NCBI RefSeq assembly: GCF_033963835.1
Contig: NZ_JAXBME010000016.1
Location: 47,618-111,617 of the forward strand
From: Cytobacillus sp. IB215665
GTDB taxonomy: Bacteria > Bacillota > Bacilli > Bacillales > SM2101
Reading direction: 5' to 3'
DNA length: 64,000 nt
Shown: positions 37,877 to 47,079 of the stretch, piece by piece
How the letters are laid out: every line of letters starts with the position of its first letter
Numbering within the stretch: position 1 is the first letter of the stretch
Made by a program: the position numbers and the translations under genes
The notes under the pieces: model-generated
The model's input: the letters and a program-made list of their open reading frames with translations, nothing else
Told to the model about the DNA's origin: nothing
Database searches by the model: none

Positions 37877-38482
37877 TTACTTTACCCCTAATAATTATTG
37901 ATCTTATTTCTTCAATTCATTGATTTTAATAATTGTTGCTCGTACATGGAATACGTAACAATTAATGCAGAGGGTATTATTTTCTTTATAACGATGACAA
38001 CAACCGTATAACCTACTTGTTATTGTTGTCAGTTGTTAACAATAGTAAATAAAATGTTCGATCAGAACCATTTCTACAACATATATACTTCTCATTTGTT
38101 CGGATCTGTCAATTAGGAGAAGTTTTCAATTGAATTATTATTGAATGCATTTTCTATAATGTGTTCATTTTATTCACATTATTGTAACTTTGATAATAAT
38201 TAAATAATAGTCTATTCATTTGTTAATTTTTCTAGTAGAATAATTAACAAATTTAATTAAGCTCATTAAGTAAACTCTGTTGCAGTGTTTACTAAAAATG
38301 TACAGTATAATGAGTTTATTTGAAAGCTCAATAATTTTAAAAGTAGAAAAGATGCAACGATCGTTAGATAAATATGTGCTTGTATTTAAGAACAATATGA
38401 ACAAACAATGCGAAAAATCCTCGAGTTATTTAAGGATTTATTATAAATAACTTTTTTATAAAGTATGTGGAGGGATAATCAT
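37877..38482. other. Intergenic region upstream of rocB
   Basis: A 606-base AT-rich gap. 37915-38000 (AATAATTGTTGCTCGTACAT and following) resembles the right half of the MITE family but lacks clear ends. CTCGAGTTATTTAAGGATTT and ATAACTTTTT near 38420-38455 could form a weak hairpin. Nothing else recognised. Confidence 0.45.
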
Positions 38483-40132
38483 ATGAGTAATAAATGGCAA
38501 TCAAAGCAGCAATTCATAGATCTTATTTGCCAGCTTGTAAGTATTCCTAGTGTCACTGGTTCACAAGCAGAAACATGGTTACCACAATTTGTAATCTCCG
38601 AACTCGAGTCACTACCCTATTTTCAAAATCACCAAGATCAAATATCATTATATGCAACAGACGATGGACGTTTTTTTGCGACAGCGCTAGTTAAAAAGTC
38701 TGACAAATGTAAAAAAACCATCATCCTCCTTAGCCACTTTGACGTCGTTGACGTTGCTGATTACGGCAACCTCCATCACCTTGCCTTTGATGCGAAAAAG
38801 TTAACAGCATATTTCTATAAACACAAACTTGAGATGCCAAAAGAAGTAAGAGATGATTTAGATACTGGAGATTGGTTATTCGGAAGAGGTACGATGGATA
38901 TGAAATGTGGCCTTGCTATGCACATGCAAATGATTGAGTTAGCATGCAACGGAGAATTTGATGGAAATATTTTATTGCTAACAGTTCCTGATGAGGAAGT
39001 GAATTCTGTAGGTATGAGATCTGCTATACCTACCCTTCTCGAAATAGCTAATACTCACAAATTAACATATACTGCTGTACTCAATTCGGAACCGATGTTT
39101 TCACGCTTTCCAGGCGATCAAACAAAATATCTTTATACCGGAACAATTGGCAAAGTTTTGCCCGGTTTTTTTTGTTATGGAAAAGAAACACATGTTGGTG
39201 AGCCATTTTCAGGGCTAAATGCCAATTACATGGTTTCAATCATAAACGATGAATTAGAGTTAAATACAACTCTTTGTGAAAAAATAAATAATGAAGTAAC
39301 CCCACCACCAACTGCCCTTATTCAACATGACCTACAAAAAGAATACTCTGTTCAAGTAACAAATAAAGCTGTGACACTCTTTAATGTATTTATGTTTAAA
39401 AAACCATTGAATATACTAACAGACGAATTAAAGAAAATTACCAATACAGCTGCCTTACGTATCCAACAGTCATTTGTTGATAGTGCTAGCAGCTTTGCAG
39501 CATTAACAAATTCTGAAACACCATCCTTACATGTAAAAGTTTATACGTATGAAGGGCTCGTTAAATACGCGAAAGAAAGGTACGGAAGTGAAAGAATTGA
39601 AGCATTGCATCAAGAAATATTCGAACAGCATAACCAAAATCTAGATGATCGAGAGCTTACTATTAGTTTAGTTGATCAACTCTCTTCTTTGTGTAAACAT
39701 TTATCTCCGATGATCGTACTCTTTTTTGCTCCACCCTTTTATCCAGCTGTCTATTCTCATGAACATCCAATGATTCAACAAGTTATGTCAGACATCAATA
39801 TCCATGCTAACAACATACACAACATATTATTTCAACAAGTGCTTTTTTTTAATGGTATATCCGATTTAAGCTATGTCGGACTCCAACATTCACCATCTTC
39901 CATTCAACCATTAATTGCTAATTTCCCACTTTGGGATCATGGATATTCATTGCCAATTGAAGATTTAAAGCGTTTAGATATACCTGTTTTAAATGTTGGA
40001 CCAATAGGACGAGATGCTCATAAATGGACAGAGCGACTAAATATTAATGATACTTGTGACACCATGCTCGAGTTGTTCCCATACTGCATCCAAAGATTAT
40101 TTGATTACTCGAAATCTGATCAAGGTTGTTAA
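38483..40132 (+). CDS. rocB: M20-family peptidase RocB (arginine utilisation type)
   Basis: A 549-residue cytosolic M20 metallohydrolase. Zinc-site motifs: LLSHFDVVDVADYGN (His and Asp, about 93-96), RGTMDMKCGLAMHMQ (about 140) and VPDEEVNSVGM (Glu-Glu, about 178). The NSEPMFSRFPGDQTKYLYTG segment is characteristic of RocB, which accompanies arginine/ornithine catabolism in B. subtilis. The exact reaction is not settled. I choose ATG 38483 because GGAGGG at 38469 then has proper spacing. No roc operon neighbours here. Confidence 0.88.
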   Translation: MSNKWQSKQQFIDLICQLVSIPSVTGSQAETWLPQFVISELESLPYFQNHQDQISLYATDDGRFFATALVKKSDKCKKTIILLSHFDVVDVADYGNLHHLAFDAKKLTAYFYKHKLEMPKEVRDDLDTGDWLFGRGTMDMKCGLAMHMQMIELACNGEFDGNILLLTVPDEEVNSVGMRSAIPTLLEIANTHKLTYTAVLNSEPMFSRFPGDQTKYLYTGTIGKVLPGFFCYGKETHVGEPFSGLNANYMVSIINDELELNTTLCEKINNEVTPPPTALIQHDLQKEYSVQVTNKAVTLFNVFMFKKPLNILTDELKKITNTAALRIQQSFVDSASSFAALTNSETPSLHVKVYTYEGLVKYAKERYGSERIEALHQEIFEQHNQNLDDRELTISLVDQLSSLCKHLSPMIVLFFAPPFYPAVYSHEHPMIQQVMSDINIHANNIHNILFQQVLFFNGISDLSYVGLQHSPSSIQPLIANFPLWDHGYSLPIEDLKRLDIPVLNVGPIGRDAHKWTERLNINDTCDTMLELFPYCIQRLFDYSKSDQGC

Positions 40133-40359
40133 ATGTATTCTTTCCTCAGTTCTGATCTACTGAAAAGTCTTCAAACAAATCAACTAGATATACACGTCAT
40201 TCCAACAAGGTTACTCGATCGTGTTCATGTCGTTTAATTTTCTGGAATATTTTATAGCAGAACAATATCATAGCTATAAATCGAAGAATTGTTTTATTGC
40301 ACATTTCACTGTTGTTGACTACAATAGAAAATATTCTTAAGTGAAATGAGTGATATACT

Positions 40360-41271
40360 TTGAAGCAAACTAAGGTTGGAATATCTTATACAATTATTGC
40401 GTATGTGCTTTGGGGAATACTTCCATTATATTGGAAAATGATTGAGCATGTTCCTGCTAGTGAGATACTCGCTCACAGAATTATTTGGTCCTTTATATTT
40501 GTTTTATCAATTATTATTTTTAAAAATAAATTTATGAATTTAAAAAAAGAGTTAAGTTCATTAGTAAATCGACCGAAGAAATTGGCAGCCGTATTTCTTG
40601 CAGGGATTTTAGTAAGTGGAAACTGGTTTATATACATTTGGGCGGTAAATACCGACCACCTTGTTGAGGCTAGTTTGGGCTATTATATTAATCCCCTTTT
40701 AAGTGTATTACTCGGTGTACTCGTCTTACGGGAAAAATTAACAAAATGGCAGATTATATCTGTTCTCTTTGCAGGGATAGGTGTAGGAATATTAACTTTG
40801 CAATATGGAAAGGTCCCTTGGATTGCATTATCATTGGCACTATCCTTTGCCCTATATGGATTAGCTAAAAAATTAGTTAAACTGGACTCACTGTTCGGTC
40901 TCGCAATAGAGACCTCTATCGTTACTCCAATTGCTTTCATTTATCTTGGAACGATACAAGCACAAGGCACAGGCATGATCTTGTCGAGTTCTTTCAGCAC
41001 AGTGTTATTATTAATTGGAAGTGGAGTAGCAACAGCGATACCATTAATATGCTTTGCAGAGGGAGTTAAACGCATTCCGTTATCAATGAATGGTTTTTTT
41101 CAATACTTAGCTCCTACAATAAGTTTATTAATTGGGGTATTTATCTTTAAAGAAGAATTTACAAAAGTTCACCTAGCAAGCTTTACGTCTATTTGGTGCG
41201 GTCTTGTTATTTATACAGCTTCAAATTTACATCTTGGTAAACAAACAGAGAAGAAAACTCTACGTGCGTGA
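40360..41271 (+). CDS. rarD: EamA-family transporter RarD
   Basis: A 303-residue, ten-helix inner membrane protein of the drug/metabolite transporter superfamily. The start reads GISYTIIAYVLWGILPLYWK and continues LAHRIIWSFIF, typical of RarD. The second EamA half holds a FAEGVKRIPLSMNGFFQYLAP motif conserved in the RarD branch. The start is TTG 40360 with only a weak ribosome site. The overlapping ATG at 40345 is out of frame. Substrate unknown (chloramphenicol-sensitivity annotation is historical). Confidence 0.88.
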   Translation: MKQTKVGISYTIIAYVLWGILPLYWKMIEHVPASEILAHRIIWSFIFVLSIIIFKNKFMNLKKELSSLVNRPKKLAAVFLAGILVSGNWFIYIWAVNTDHLVEASLGYYINPLLSVLLGVLVLREKLTKWQIISVLFAGIGVGILTLQYGKVPWIALSLALSFALYGLAKKLVKLDSLFGLAIETSIVTPIAFIYLGTIQAQGTGMILSSSFSTVLLLIGSGVATAIPLICFAEGVKRIPLSMNGFFQYLAPTISLLIGVFIFKEEFTKVHLASFTSIWCGLVIYTASNLHLGKQTEKKTLRA

Positions 41272-41283
41272 ACAATAATTCAA

Positions 41284-41413
41284 GGCTTTTTCCGCAAAGC
41301 TTTAATGCTATTATAACTAGCTGAATCTTCATGCCACTCTATTTTTCATGACCTCGAAAGAGAGTTGCTTTCGTGTTTATGTCTAAGAAAAACAATCATC
41401 ATTGCAAAACTGC
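41284..41413 (+). repeat. MITE-like dispersed repeat, copy O
   Basis: GGCTTTTTCCGCAAAGCTTT at the left and TCTAAGAAAAACAATCATCA then TTGCAAAACTGC at the right. More diverged than most copies. Confidence 0.5.
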
Positions 41414-41434
41414 GAATATAACAGCTGACAAATA

Positions 41435-41466
41435 GAAACAGGTAATTGAATATTCTCACCTGTTTC
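41435..41466. terminator. Hairpin downstream of rarD
   Basis: GAAACAGGT/ACCTGTTTC perfect nine-base arms. It may end rarD or, on the other strand, the small membrane gene at 41578-41862. T-runs are short. Confidence 0.5.
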
Positions 41467-41577
41467 TATTGCTAGATAATTAGCTTACAAGCTTAATATG
41501 TACTGACGGTTTTACATATTTAACTTTATTCAGCCATGGACGAAGTTGGCATCAGTGTTTTTTCCATGTGAATTAAT

Positions 41578-41862
41578 TCATTGAATGTAATATCTGTAAT
41601 CAAAATGGTACCAATTATAAATATCATAGCCTCGCCACCAAAAAAATCCTAAGATCACACATAAAAATATCACATTAAATATGATACCTTTTCTATTACC
41701 CTCTTTAAAATTCTGTATTATTTTCTCAACTCCATCAATTAAGAACCATCCCCCCATAGAAAGAACTCCTAAAAACGGCCTGCCAAATCCTAACTCGACA
41801 CTACCAAAAACTAGTAAAGCTACTTTCAAAATCCTATATATTTGTTTTAGTATTTTAGTCAA
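41578..41862 (-). CDS. Hypothetical small membrane protein
   Basis: A 94-residue protein with about three hydrophobic segments (ALLVFGSVELGF, FLGVLSMGGWFLIDGV, IIFNVIFLCVILGFFWW) and a Tyr/Trp-rich tail. The start is TTG 41862 with TGGAG twelve bases upstream. I do not recognise the family. Confidence 0.55.
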   Translation of the reverse strand: MTKILKQIYRILKVALLVFGSVELGFGRPFLGVLSMGGWFLIDGVEKIIQNFKEGNRKGIIFNVIFLCVILGFFWWRGYDIYNWYHFDYRYYIQ

Positions 41863-41938
41863 TCTATTTTCAACTCCATTACTTACATTTTTTGCTTTAT
41901 AAAGGTTTTGTCGCTTAACATTATTCGTAATAAAATTT

Positions 41939-42070
41939 GGCTCTTCTCTTAAACTTTGTTGCTATTGTTATTAAAAATCAATAACCTTAAAACTAGAAAA
42001 GATATGAACACTAAATGTATACATGCTCTTCTCTCAGAAAGAAAAGTAACAATCCATGCGAAAACAGGCT
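41939..42070 (+). repeat. MITE-like dispersed repeat, copy K
   Basis: GGCTCTTCTCTTAAACTTTG at the left and AGAAAGAAAAGTAACAATCC then GCGAAAACAGGC at the right, with the internal ACTAGAAAAGAT block. A second right-end-like sequence (TTAGCACGAGAAACAACTGT then TATTGCGAAA) lies at about 42246-42275, so a degraded neighbour copy may occupy the rest of the 41863-42357 gap. Confidence 0.7.
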
Positions 42071-42289
42071 TTACTTACAATAATATCATAGTCTATTCAT
42101 TTTTTTTTAATGGTATTTTATTACACAATAGTGTTTTTCATAAATTTAGTTGCCCTTCTACAACAAACGAACGGCGTTATTTTGGATTAATAAGATATTT
42201 TGGAAGAAAAAGTGTTACGAACCGTATTTGAAACGTGTTTACTTCTTAGCACGAGAAACAACTGTTATTGCGAAATGCAAGCTAAACAA

Positions 42290-42327
42290 AAAACCATTAC
42301 TCCTCAATTATGAGGGTAACGGTTTTT
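42290..42327 (-). terminator. Terminator of the sigY-yxl operon
   Basis: AACCATTACTCCTCA/TGAGGGTAACGGTT arms (two G-U or mismatch positions) with a four-base loop; the minus strand continues TTTTTTGTTT. It lies 30 bases after the last gene of the operon. Confidence 0.85.
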
Positions 42328-42357
42328 AAATGATTCTACTTTTTTAAAAATATATGG

Positions 42358-43155
42358 TTACGAGGCAATATCTTTTTTTCGATAGACAGTAAATGCCCCC
42401 AAGAAACTCACTGTTATGATTAAGAGCATAATTATCAAGTACAGAGGTTTTATCGTGTTATCAATCATGATTGAGGCGGAATCAACATATTCGAACGGCG
42501 TAAAATATTTTATTGCGTCAAATTTATTTGAAATGCCGGATATGATATCTAAAAAGTATGAAATTAATACAATACCTAGCGATATAGAGATTATATTTCT
42601 CGATTTTTTCATCACACTAGATATGAAGAATGCAATTGCTGCAAACGTTAAATGTAGTAGAAAAGGTGCTATGGTGATTAGAAAAAATGTCTTTGATTCT
42701 ATAGGCTCATCACCTGCTATCGTAAAACCAATGTATGTGATTAACGACAATGCTATATTAAAGACTATTAAAGATAATAACACAGCGCATAATTTTTGTC
42801 CTACAATCTCTGTTCGAGTTAGCGGTTTAGAAAGTAAAAATTCTGCTGTCTTCTCACTTTCTTCTTTAACGAGAATACTAGAAGCAAGTAGGACCGCGTA
42901 TATACTTCCGAACAATGTTGTAAACAAATAGCCTTCAATAGCATAAAATCCAAGAACCGTATGCAAGCTAAATTGATCCATGTTAAATGCCTGTAGCATA
43001 GCTTCTGGGTAAGCATTTAACAATTGATCTAATGTTTCTTGCTGCTCCGCAAAAGAAGGGTACATACTTAACATCATTATCATTAACCCTCCGAGAACTG
43101 CTATCCAAATCCATAATGCTTTCTGTGCTTTTACAAACTCCCTTTTGAATAACAT
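42358..43155 (-). CDS. yxlG: ABC-2 type permease, YxlG-like
   Basis: A 265-residue membrane protein with six helices and the ABC-2 permease layout (N-terminal cytosolic MLFKREFVKAQKALWIW, SSILVKEESEKTAEFLLSKP loop near residue 100). It pairs with the ATPase encoded just upstream. In B. subtilis yxlF and yxlG are the terminal genes of the sigY operon. I choose ATG 43155 after AGGGGAG. A frame opening at 43179 overlaps the ATPase end. Confidence 0.82.
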   Translation of the reverse strand: MLFKREFVKAQKALWIWIAVLGGLMIMMLSMYPSFAEQQETLDQLLNAYPEAMLQAFNMDQFSLHTVLGFYAIEGYLFTTLFGSIYAVLLASSILVKEESEKTAEFLLSKPLTRTEIVGQKLCAVLLSLIVFNIALSLITYIGFTIAGDEPIESKTFFLITIAPFLLHLTFAAIAFFISSVMKKSRNIISISLGIVLISYFLDIISGISNKFDAIKYFTPFEYVDSASIMIDNTIKPLYLIIMLLIITVSFLGAFTVYRKKDIAS

Positions 43156-43168
43156 TGCTTTTCTCCCC

Positions 43169-44044
43169 TTAATTCTCATAATAGTGCATGAACACTTCCT
43201 CTAATGAAGGTTCCTCAATGTTAATATCTGTTAATTGGAAATTGTATAACTGTTTAATTAGCGCAGTTGCGTTACCACTATATAAAAAATGCATTTCATC
43301 ACCAATTACTTCTTGATTAATAACACCCTCTAAGTCCAAGCCTTGTGGCGGTTGTTCAGAGAACTGAATTGAGACCTTTTTAAATTGATTATGGCGGAGC
43401 TGTTCAATCTGTTCTACTTTCAATACCCTTCCCTCTTTAATAATTCCTACTCTATCACACATTTTTTGTACTTCACCTAAATAATGTGAAGAGAAAAAGA
43501 TGGTTGTTCCATCATTCCTCAATTCATGAAGTAAATCAAAGAACGTTTGTTGAATTAATGGATCTAATCCACTTGTAGGTTCATCTAAAATTAATAGTTT
43601 AGGTTGATGAAGAAGAGCTTGGATGATTCCTACTTTTTTTCTATTCCCAAATGACAAATCTTCGACCTTTCTCGTTAAATCTAAATCTAACCTTTCCGCT
43701 AATTCATTAATTTTAGCTGTAGCATCTAGTTTATAAAATTTCGAAGAATATTGAAGTAGATCTTTGGCTTTCATATCATCGTAGTAATGTACCTCTGAAG
43801 GAAGGTAACCAATTATTTTACGAATTTCTTTCGTATCTTTTACTACATCCATTCCGAAAACAGTAGCGCTTCCTTTAGTAGGATATATTAAGTTTAATAA
43901 TGTACGGATGGTTGTACTTTTGCCTGCGCCGTTAGGTCCAATAAATCCAAATATTTCTCCTTCTTCTACTTCTAAGGTAACATTTTCAATTCCTCGATTT
44001 TTACCAAAAAACTTCGTTAAATTATCCATCTGAATAGCATTCAC
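43169..44044 (-). CDS. yxlF: ABC transporter ATPase, YxlF-like
   Basis: A 291-residue cytosolic ATPase: Walker A GPNGAGKSTTIRTLL (about 37-51), signature LSFGNRKKVGIIQAL, Walker B LLILDEPTSGLDP, and H-loop FSSHYLGEV. The signature is LSFGNRKK rather than LSGGQ, as in many ABC-2 exporters. It is coupled to the permease downstream. It belongs to the sigY operon, whose substrate is unknown. Confidence 0.87.
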   Translation of the reverse strand: MNAIQMDNLTKFFGKNRGIENVTLEVEEGEIFGFIGPNGAGKSTTIRTLLNLIYPTKGSATVFGMDVVKDTKEIRKIIGYLPSEVHYYDDMKAKDLLQYSSKFYKLDATAKINELAERLDLDLTRKVEDLSFGNRKKVGIIQALLHQPKLLILDEPTSGLDPLIQQTFFDLLHELRNDGTTIFFSSHYLGEVQKMCDRVGIIKEGRVLKVEQIEQLRHNQFKKVSIQFSEQPPQGLDLEGVINQEVIGDEMHFLYSGNATALIKQLYNFQLTDINIEEPSLEEVFMHYYEN

Positions 44045-44078
44045 GGTATTCCCCTCTTTCTATTAATGAAGAAATACT

Positions 44079-44297
44079 TCATTTTTTGTGCTTATTATTT
44101 CTCCTATTAAAATAGTATCCACCTCTTCTCACAAATAGCACATAAAATAACGATGGCATAGGGGCTTGTATTAACCCAATGATTCCCCACAACCAATAGT
44201 TATAGCCATGTTTTCTAGCGTCAAAAAATAACAAGGTACTTTGAGTAATTAGTATGATGGCTACAATTGGTATAACAACTAATTCTTCGCTAGTCAT
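44079..44297 (-). CDS. Small two-helix membrane protein, YxlD/YxlE-like
   Basis: A 72-residue protein with two membrane helices (VVIPIVAIILITQSTLLFF and YWLWGIIGLIQAPMPSLFYV) and a basic tail, the layout of the PLDc_N-type YxlE. In B. subtilis YxlD and YxlE act as negative regulators of SigY. Its ATG overlaps the stop of the YxlC-like gene by four bases (ATGA), so they are coupled. Only one of the yxlD/yxlE pair is present here. Confidence 0.75.
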   Translation of the reverse strand: MTSEELVVIPIVAIILITQSTLLFFDARKHGYNYWLWGIIGLIQAPMPSLFYVLFVRRGGYYFNRRNNKHKK

Positions 44298-44635
44298 CCA
44301 TCAGCCACCTGCTTCTCTTTTGTAAAATAAACGATAATTGGAAGGATGGCAGTGACAACAAGTTGTAATGCAACAAAAATTGCTGGCGATTTAGTTAATA
44401 TCACAATTAATCCGGAGCCTACGGTCAAGGTTATCAAAATGTATATGAGTAAATCTCGTATAAACCTCTTTCTCAAAGCTAATTTATCCGCTACTATTTT
44501 TTGTTCAAGCCAATTTAAATCTGGTGTTTCGATTGAGAACTGATTATCGATACTTGCTAAGCCTTTATTAACCTCTTCCACAGTGCTCTTATAGCTTTTT
44601 TTGTCGTCTATGTGTGTTAATTTGTTTTTCGTCAC
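44294..44635 (-). CDS. yxlC: YxlC-like anti-sigma accessory membrane protein
   Basis: A 113-residue protein: a soluble N-terminal half (HIDDKKSYKSTVEEVNKGLA) and two C-terminal membrane helices. In B. subtilis yxlC follows sigY and takes part in SigY control. Its reading frame overlaps the end of sigY by 47 bases in another frame, showing tight coupling. The start lacks a separate strong ribosome site, consistent with coupling. Confidence 0.78.
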   Translation of the reverse strand: MTKNKLTHIDDKKSYKSTVEEVNKGLASIDNQFSIETPDLNWLEQKIVADKLALRKRFIRDLLIYILITLTVGSGLIVILTKSPAIFVALQLVVTAILPIIVYFTKEKQVADG

Positions 44636-45152
44636 TAATTTTCAACTCCCTTCTAATCTTATCTATTCCATAATGAATACGTGATTTAGCCGTACCTACT
44701 GATATATTAAGCATTTTTGATATTTCTTCATACGTATATCCATAATAATGCTTTAGTACAATGGGGATCCGGTAATTACTAGATAATTGTCCCAATACTT
44801 GATTAACATCGGTCCAATCCTCATTTTGGGTTTCAAACTGCCATTTCATTTCTCGCAAAGCTTGCATTTGTTCAAGCCATTTTTTTTCACGTTTGTTCTT
44901 TCTACATTGATCTATATAAACATTTGTAGCGATAGAAATAAGCCACGAAGAAAAAGCCGACTTCCCATTGTATAACCTTATTTTTTCAATGCATTTTGTC
45001 ATCGTTTCTTGAGCAAGTTCCTCTGCCAAATTGTAATTCATAGTGACTTTTATTAAATACTTTACTAAAAAGGGATAATGATCTTGAAATAATATTGCAA
45101 AAGCTCTTGAATCTCCTCCCTTTGCTTTCTCTATCAGTTCTTGTTCCTGCAT
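44589..45152 (-). CDS. sigY: ECF RNA polymerase sigma factor SigY
   Basis: A 187-residue ECF sigma factor. Region 2 is FLVKYLIKVTMNYNLAEELA plus QETMTKCIEKI, then SSWLISIATNVYIDQCRKNK. Region 4 is HYYGYTYEEISKMLNISVGT then AKSRIHYGIDKIRREL. Its order with yxlC, yxlE, yxlF and yxlG is that of the B. subtilis sigY operon, which responds to nitrogen starvation and toxic peptides there. ATG 45152 has GGAGGG seven bases upstream. An ECF-type promoter for self-activation lies at 45206-45231. Confidence 0.9.
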   Translation of the reverse strand: MQEQELIEKAKGGDSRAFAILFQDHYPFLVKYLIKVTMNYNLAEELAQETMTKCIEKIRLYNGKSAFSSWLISIATNVYIDQCRKNKREKKWLEQMQALREMKWQFETQNEDWTDVNQVLGQLSSNYRIPIVLKHYYGYTYEEISKMLNISVGTAKSRIHYGIDKIRRELKISDEKQINTHRRQKKL

Positions 45153-45205
45153 ACCCACCCTCCTTCATGGGAACCCAATCACCAAAGCCTTCGAATCAAT
45201 AATAA

Positions 45206-45231
45206 TACGCTACACATATTAGATTCGTTCA
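45206..45231 (-). promoter_or_regulatory. Autoregulatory ECF promoter of sigY
   Basis: TGAAC, 17 bases, CGTA on the minus strand. SigY promoters in B. subtilis have a TGAAC -35 and CGTC -10. The transcript would start about 45 bases upstream of the sigY ATG. Confidence 0.7.
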
Positions 45232-45426
45232 AAAAATCTTACATAAATTCGTTATCATCTTGAAAAATATATTGAGATGGTAGTGAAATATAATGATTAT
45301 TCACTGCCTAAACATATTATAAACGAATCTTTAGCCTAGTATTAAAACGATTAAAGTACTCTTGAAATAATTTATATTTTTTACGAACATTTTAATTTAA
45401 TCACTTTAATATTATTCGTGATTTGA

Positions 45427-45455
45427 TTGACATCCATTTAAATTATTGTTATATT
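45427..45455 (+). promoter_or_regulatory. SigA promoter of the FAD-dependent oxidoreductase gene
   Basis: Perfect TTGACA, 17-base spacer, TATATT, 68 bases upstream of the start codon. Confidence 0.8.
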
Positions 45456-45522
45456 ATCCTCTGGTTAGAGTAAAAAAATAATATTTATAAATTCACAATA
45501 TAAAGTCAATGGAGGATTTCTC

Positions 45523-46959
45523 ATGAATTTTGATTATGATGTAATTATTGTCGGTGCAGGACCAGCTGGTATTTTTACTAGTTATGAAATTTCCTTAAAA
45601 ATGCCACATGCCAATGTCCTATTAATAGATAAAGGTCACGATATATACAGTAGACATTGTCCAATTCTAGAGAAAAAGATCCAAAAATGCCCTCCACCAG
45701 CTGGAAAAAAAGATTTCTCTGGTTGTTTACCAGCATGTTCAATAACAAACGGTTTCGGTGGAGCAGGAGCATACTCTGATGGAAAATTTAATATTACAAG
45801 TGAATTTGGCGGATGGATGACAGATTACCTGCCTAATTCTGAAGTAGTTGATCTTATAAAATATGTTGATCAAATTAACTTACAACACGGAGCTACAGAA
45901 ACAATTACAGACCCCTTAACTTCAAAAGTTCGCGACATTGAAAAAAGAGGTTATGCAGCAGGCTTAAAATTATTACGTGCACAAGTTCGTCACCTTGGAA
46001 CAGAACAGAATCTTCAAATACTACAAAGTATTTATGAATACTTAAAAAGAAAAATAGAGATGAAATTTAAAACTGAAGTTACCGATATCATTACTGAAAG
46101 GGTTGATGGTCATCATACCGTTAAGGGAATCGAACTTACGAACGGTGAAATTATAACATCTAAAAAAGTCGTTATTGTTCCTGGACGTGACGGTTCTGCG
46201 TGGCTATCAAATATATTTAGAAAACGACGACTTAACATGATAAATAACCAAGTAGATATCGGTGTTCGGGTAGAGACATCAGATATAGTGATGGAGGAAA
46301 TTAATACACATTTATATGAGGGTAAATTTGTATTCAATTCTTCTGTAGGTACAACGGTTCGGACGTTTTGTAGTAATCCATCTGGTCATGTTGTTGTCGA
46401 AAACCATTCTGGGATCATGTTAGCTAACGGACATTCGTACAAAGATCCTAATCTAGGAAGTAGTAATACTAACTTCGCTTTACTCGTATCACATAAATTT
46501 GCTGAACCATTCGATCAACCAAATGAGTTTGCTCACGAAGTATCTAGATTAGCAAACCGTTTATCAAACGGTGGGATTATCGTTCAAAAGTATGGTGATA
46601 TATTAAAAGGTCGCCGTTCAACTGAAAAAAGAATGAAGGAAGGGTTTTTAGAACCAACTTTAAAAGAAGCAGTACCTGGGGATTTAGGCCTTGTATTACC
46701 TTATAACACGATGAAAAGTTTAATAGAGATGACAGAAGCACTTAACCATGTAACTCCTGGTCTTGCATCTGAACATACACTTTTTTACGGAGTTGAAGCA
46801 AAGTTTTATTCTGCACGACCGAATCTTAATAATAAGTTTGAATCTGAAATAGATGGACTTTATGTTGGTGGTGATGGGGCTGGTATCACTCGTGGTCTTG
46901 CTCAAGCTGGTGCATGTGGTGTATGGATCGCCCGTGATATTATAGAAGCAATTAAATAG
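45523..46959 (+). CDS. FAD-dependent oxidoreductase (COG2509-type)
   Basis: A 478-residue flavoprotein. The dinucleotide motif VIIVGAGPAGIFTSYE is at the N-terminus, and a second FAD contact GLYVGGDGAGITRGLAQAGA is near the C-terminus. A cysteine cluster HCPILEKKIQKCPPPAG..GCLPAC lies at about residues 46-77, unusual for simple oxidases and typical of this uncharacterised dehydrogenase family. It may bind metal or an FeS centre. GGAGGA precedes the ATG. Single gene. Confidence 0.82.
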   Translation: MNFDYDVIIVGAGPAGIFTSYEISLKMPHANVLLIDKGHDIYSRHCPILEKKIQKCPPPAGKKDFSGCLPACSITNGFGGAGAYSDGKFNITSEFGGWMTDYLPNSEVVDLIKYVDQINLQHGATETITDPLTSKVRDIEKRGYAAGLKLLRAQVRHLGTEQNLQILQSIYEYLKRKIEMKFKTEVTDIITERVDGHHTVKGIELTNGEIITSKKVVIVPGRDGSAWLSNIFRKRRLNMINNQVDIGVRVETSDIVMEEINTHLYEGKFVFNSSVGTTVRTFCSNPSGHVVVENHSGIMLANGHSYKDPNLGSSNTNFALLVSHKFAEPFDQPNEFAHEVSRLANRLSNGGIIVQKYGDILKGRRSTEKRMKEGFLEPTLKEAVPGDLGLVLPYNTMKSLIEMTEALNHVTPGLASEHTLFYGVEAKFYSARPNLNNKFESEIDGLYVGGDGAGITRGLAQAGACGVWIARDIIEAIK

Positions 46960-46995
46960 TTCAGTAGTTAAATAGTATCATGTACTACTTTCCTA

Positions 46996-47033
46996 AAAAC
47001 CACATGGGCATCCATATAACTCATGTGGTTTTC
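46996..47033. terminator. Bidirectional terminator
   Basis: AAAACCACATG/CATGTGGTTTT perfect 11-base arms with T-run, between the convergent oxidoreductase and EamA transporter genes. Confidence 0.85.
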
Positions 47034-47079
47034 CTCGCTTGGAATTATTCGTCTTTTTTATGTTCAACAACCAATTTTG

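Noticed and set aside
44986..45168. Cys/Arg-rich antisense frame over the sigY start
   Set aside because: Alternative-frame reading of the sigma-factor region with no ribosome site.
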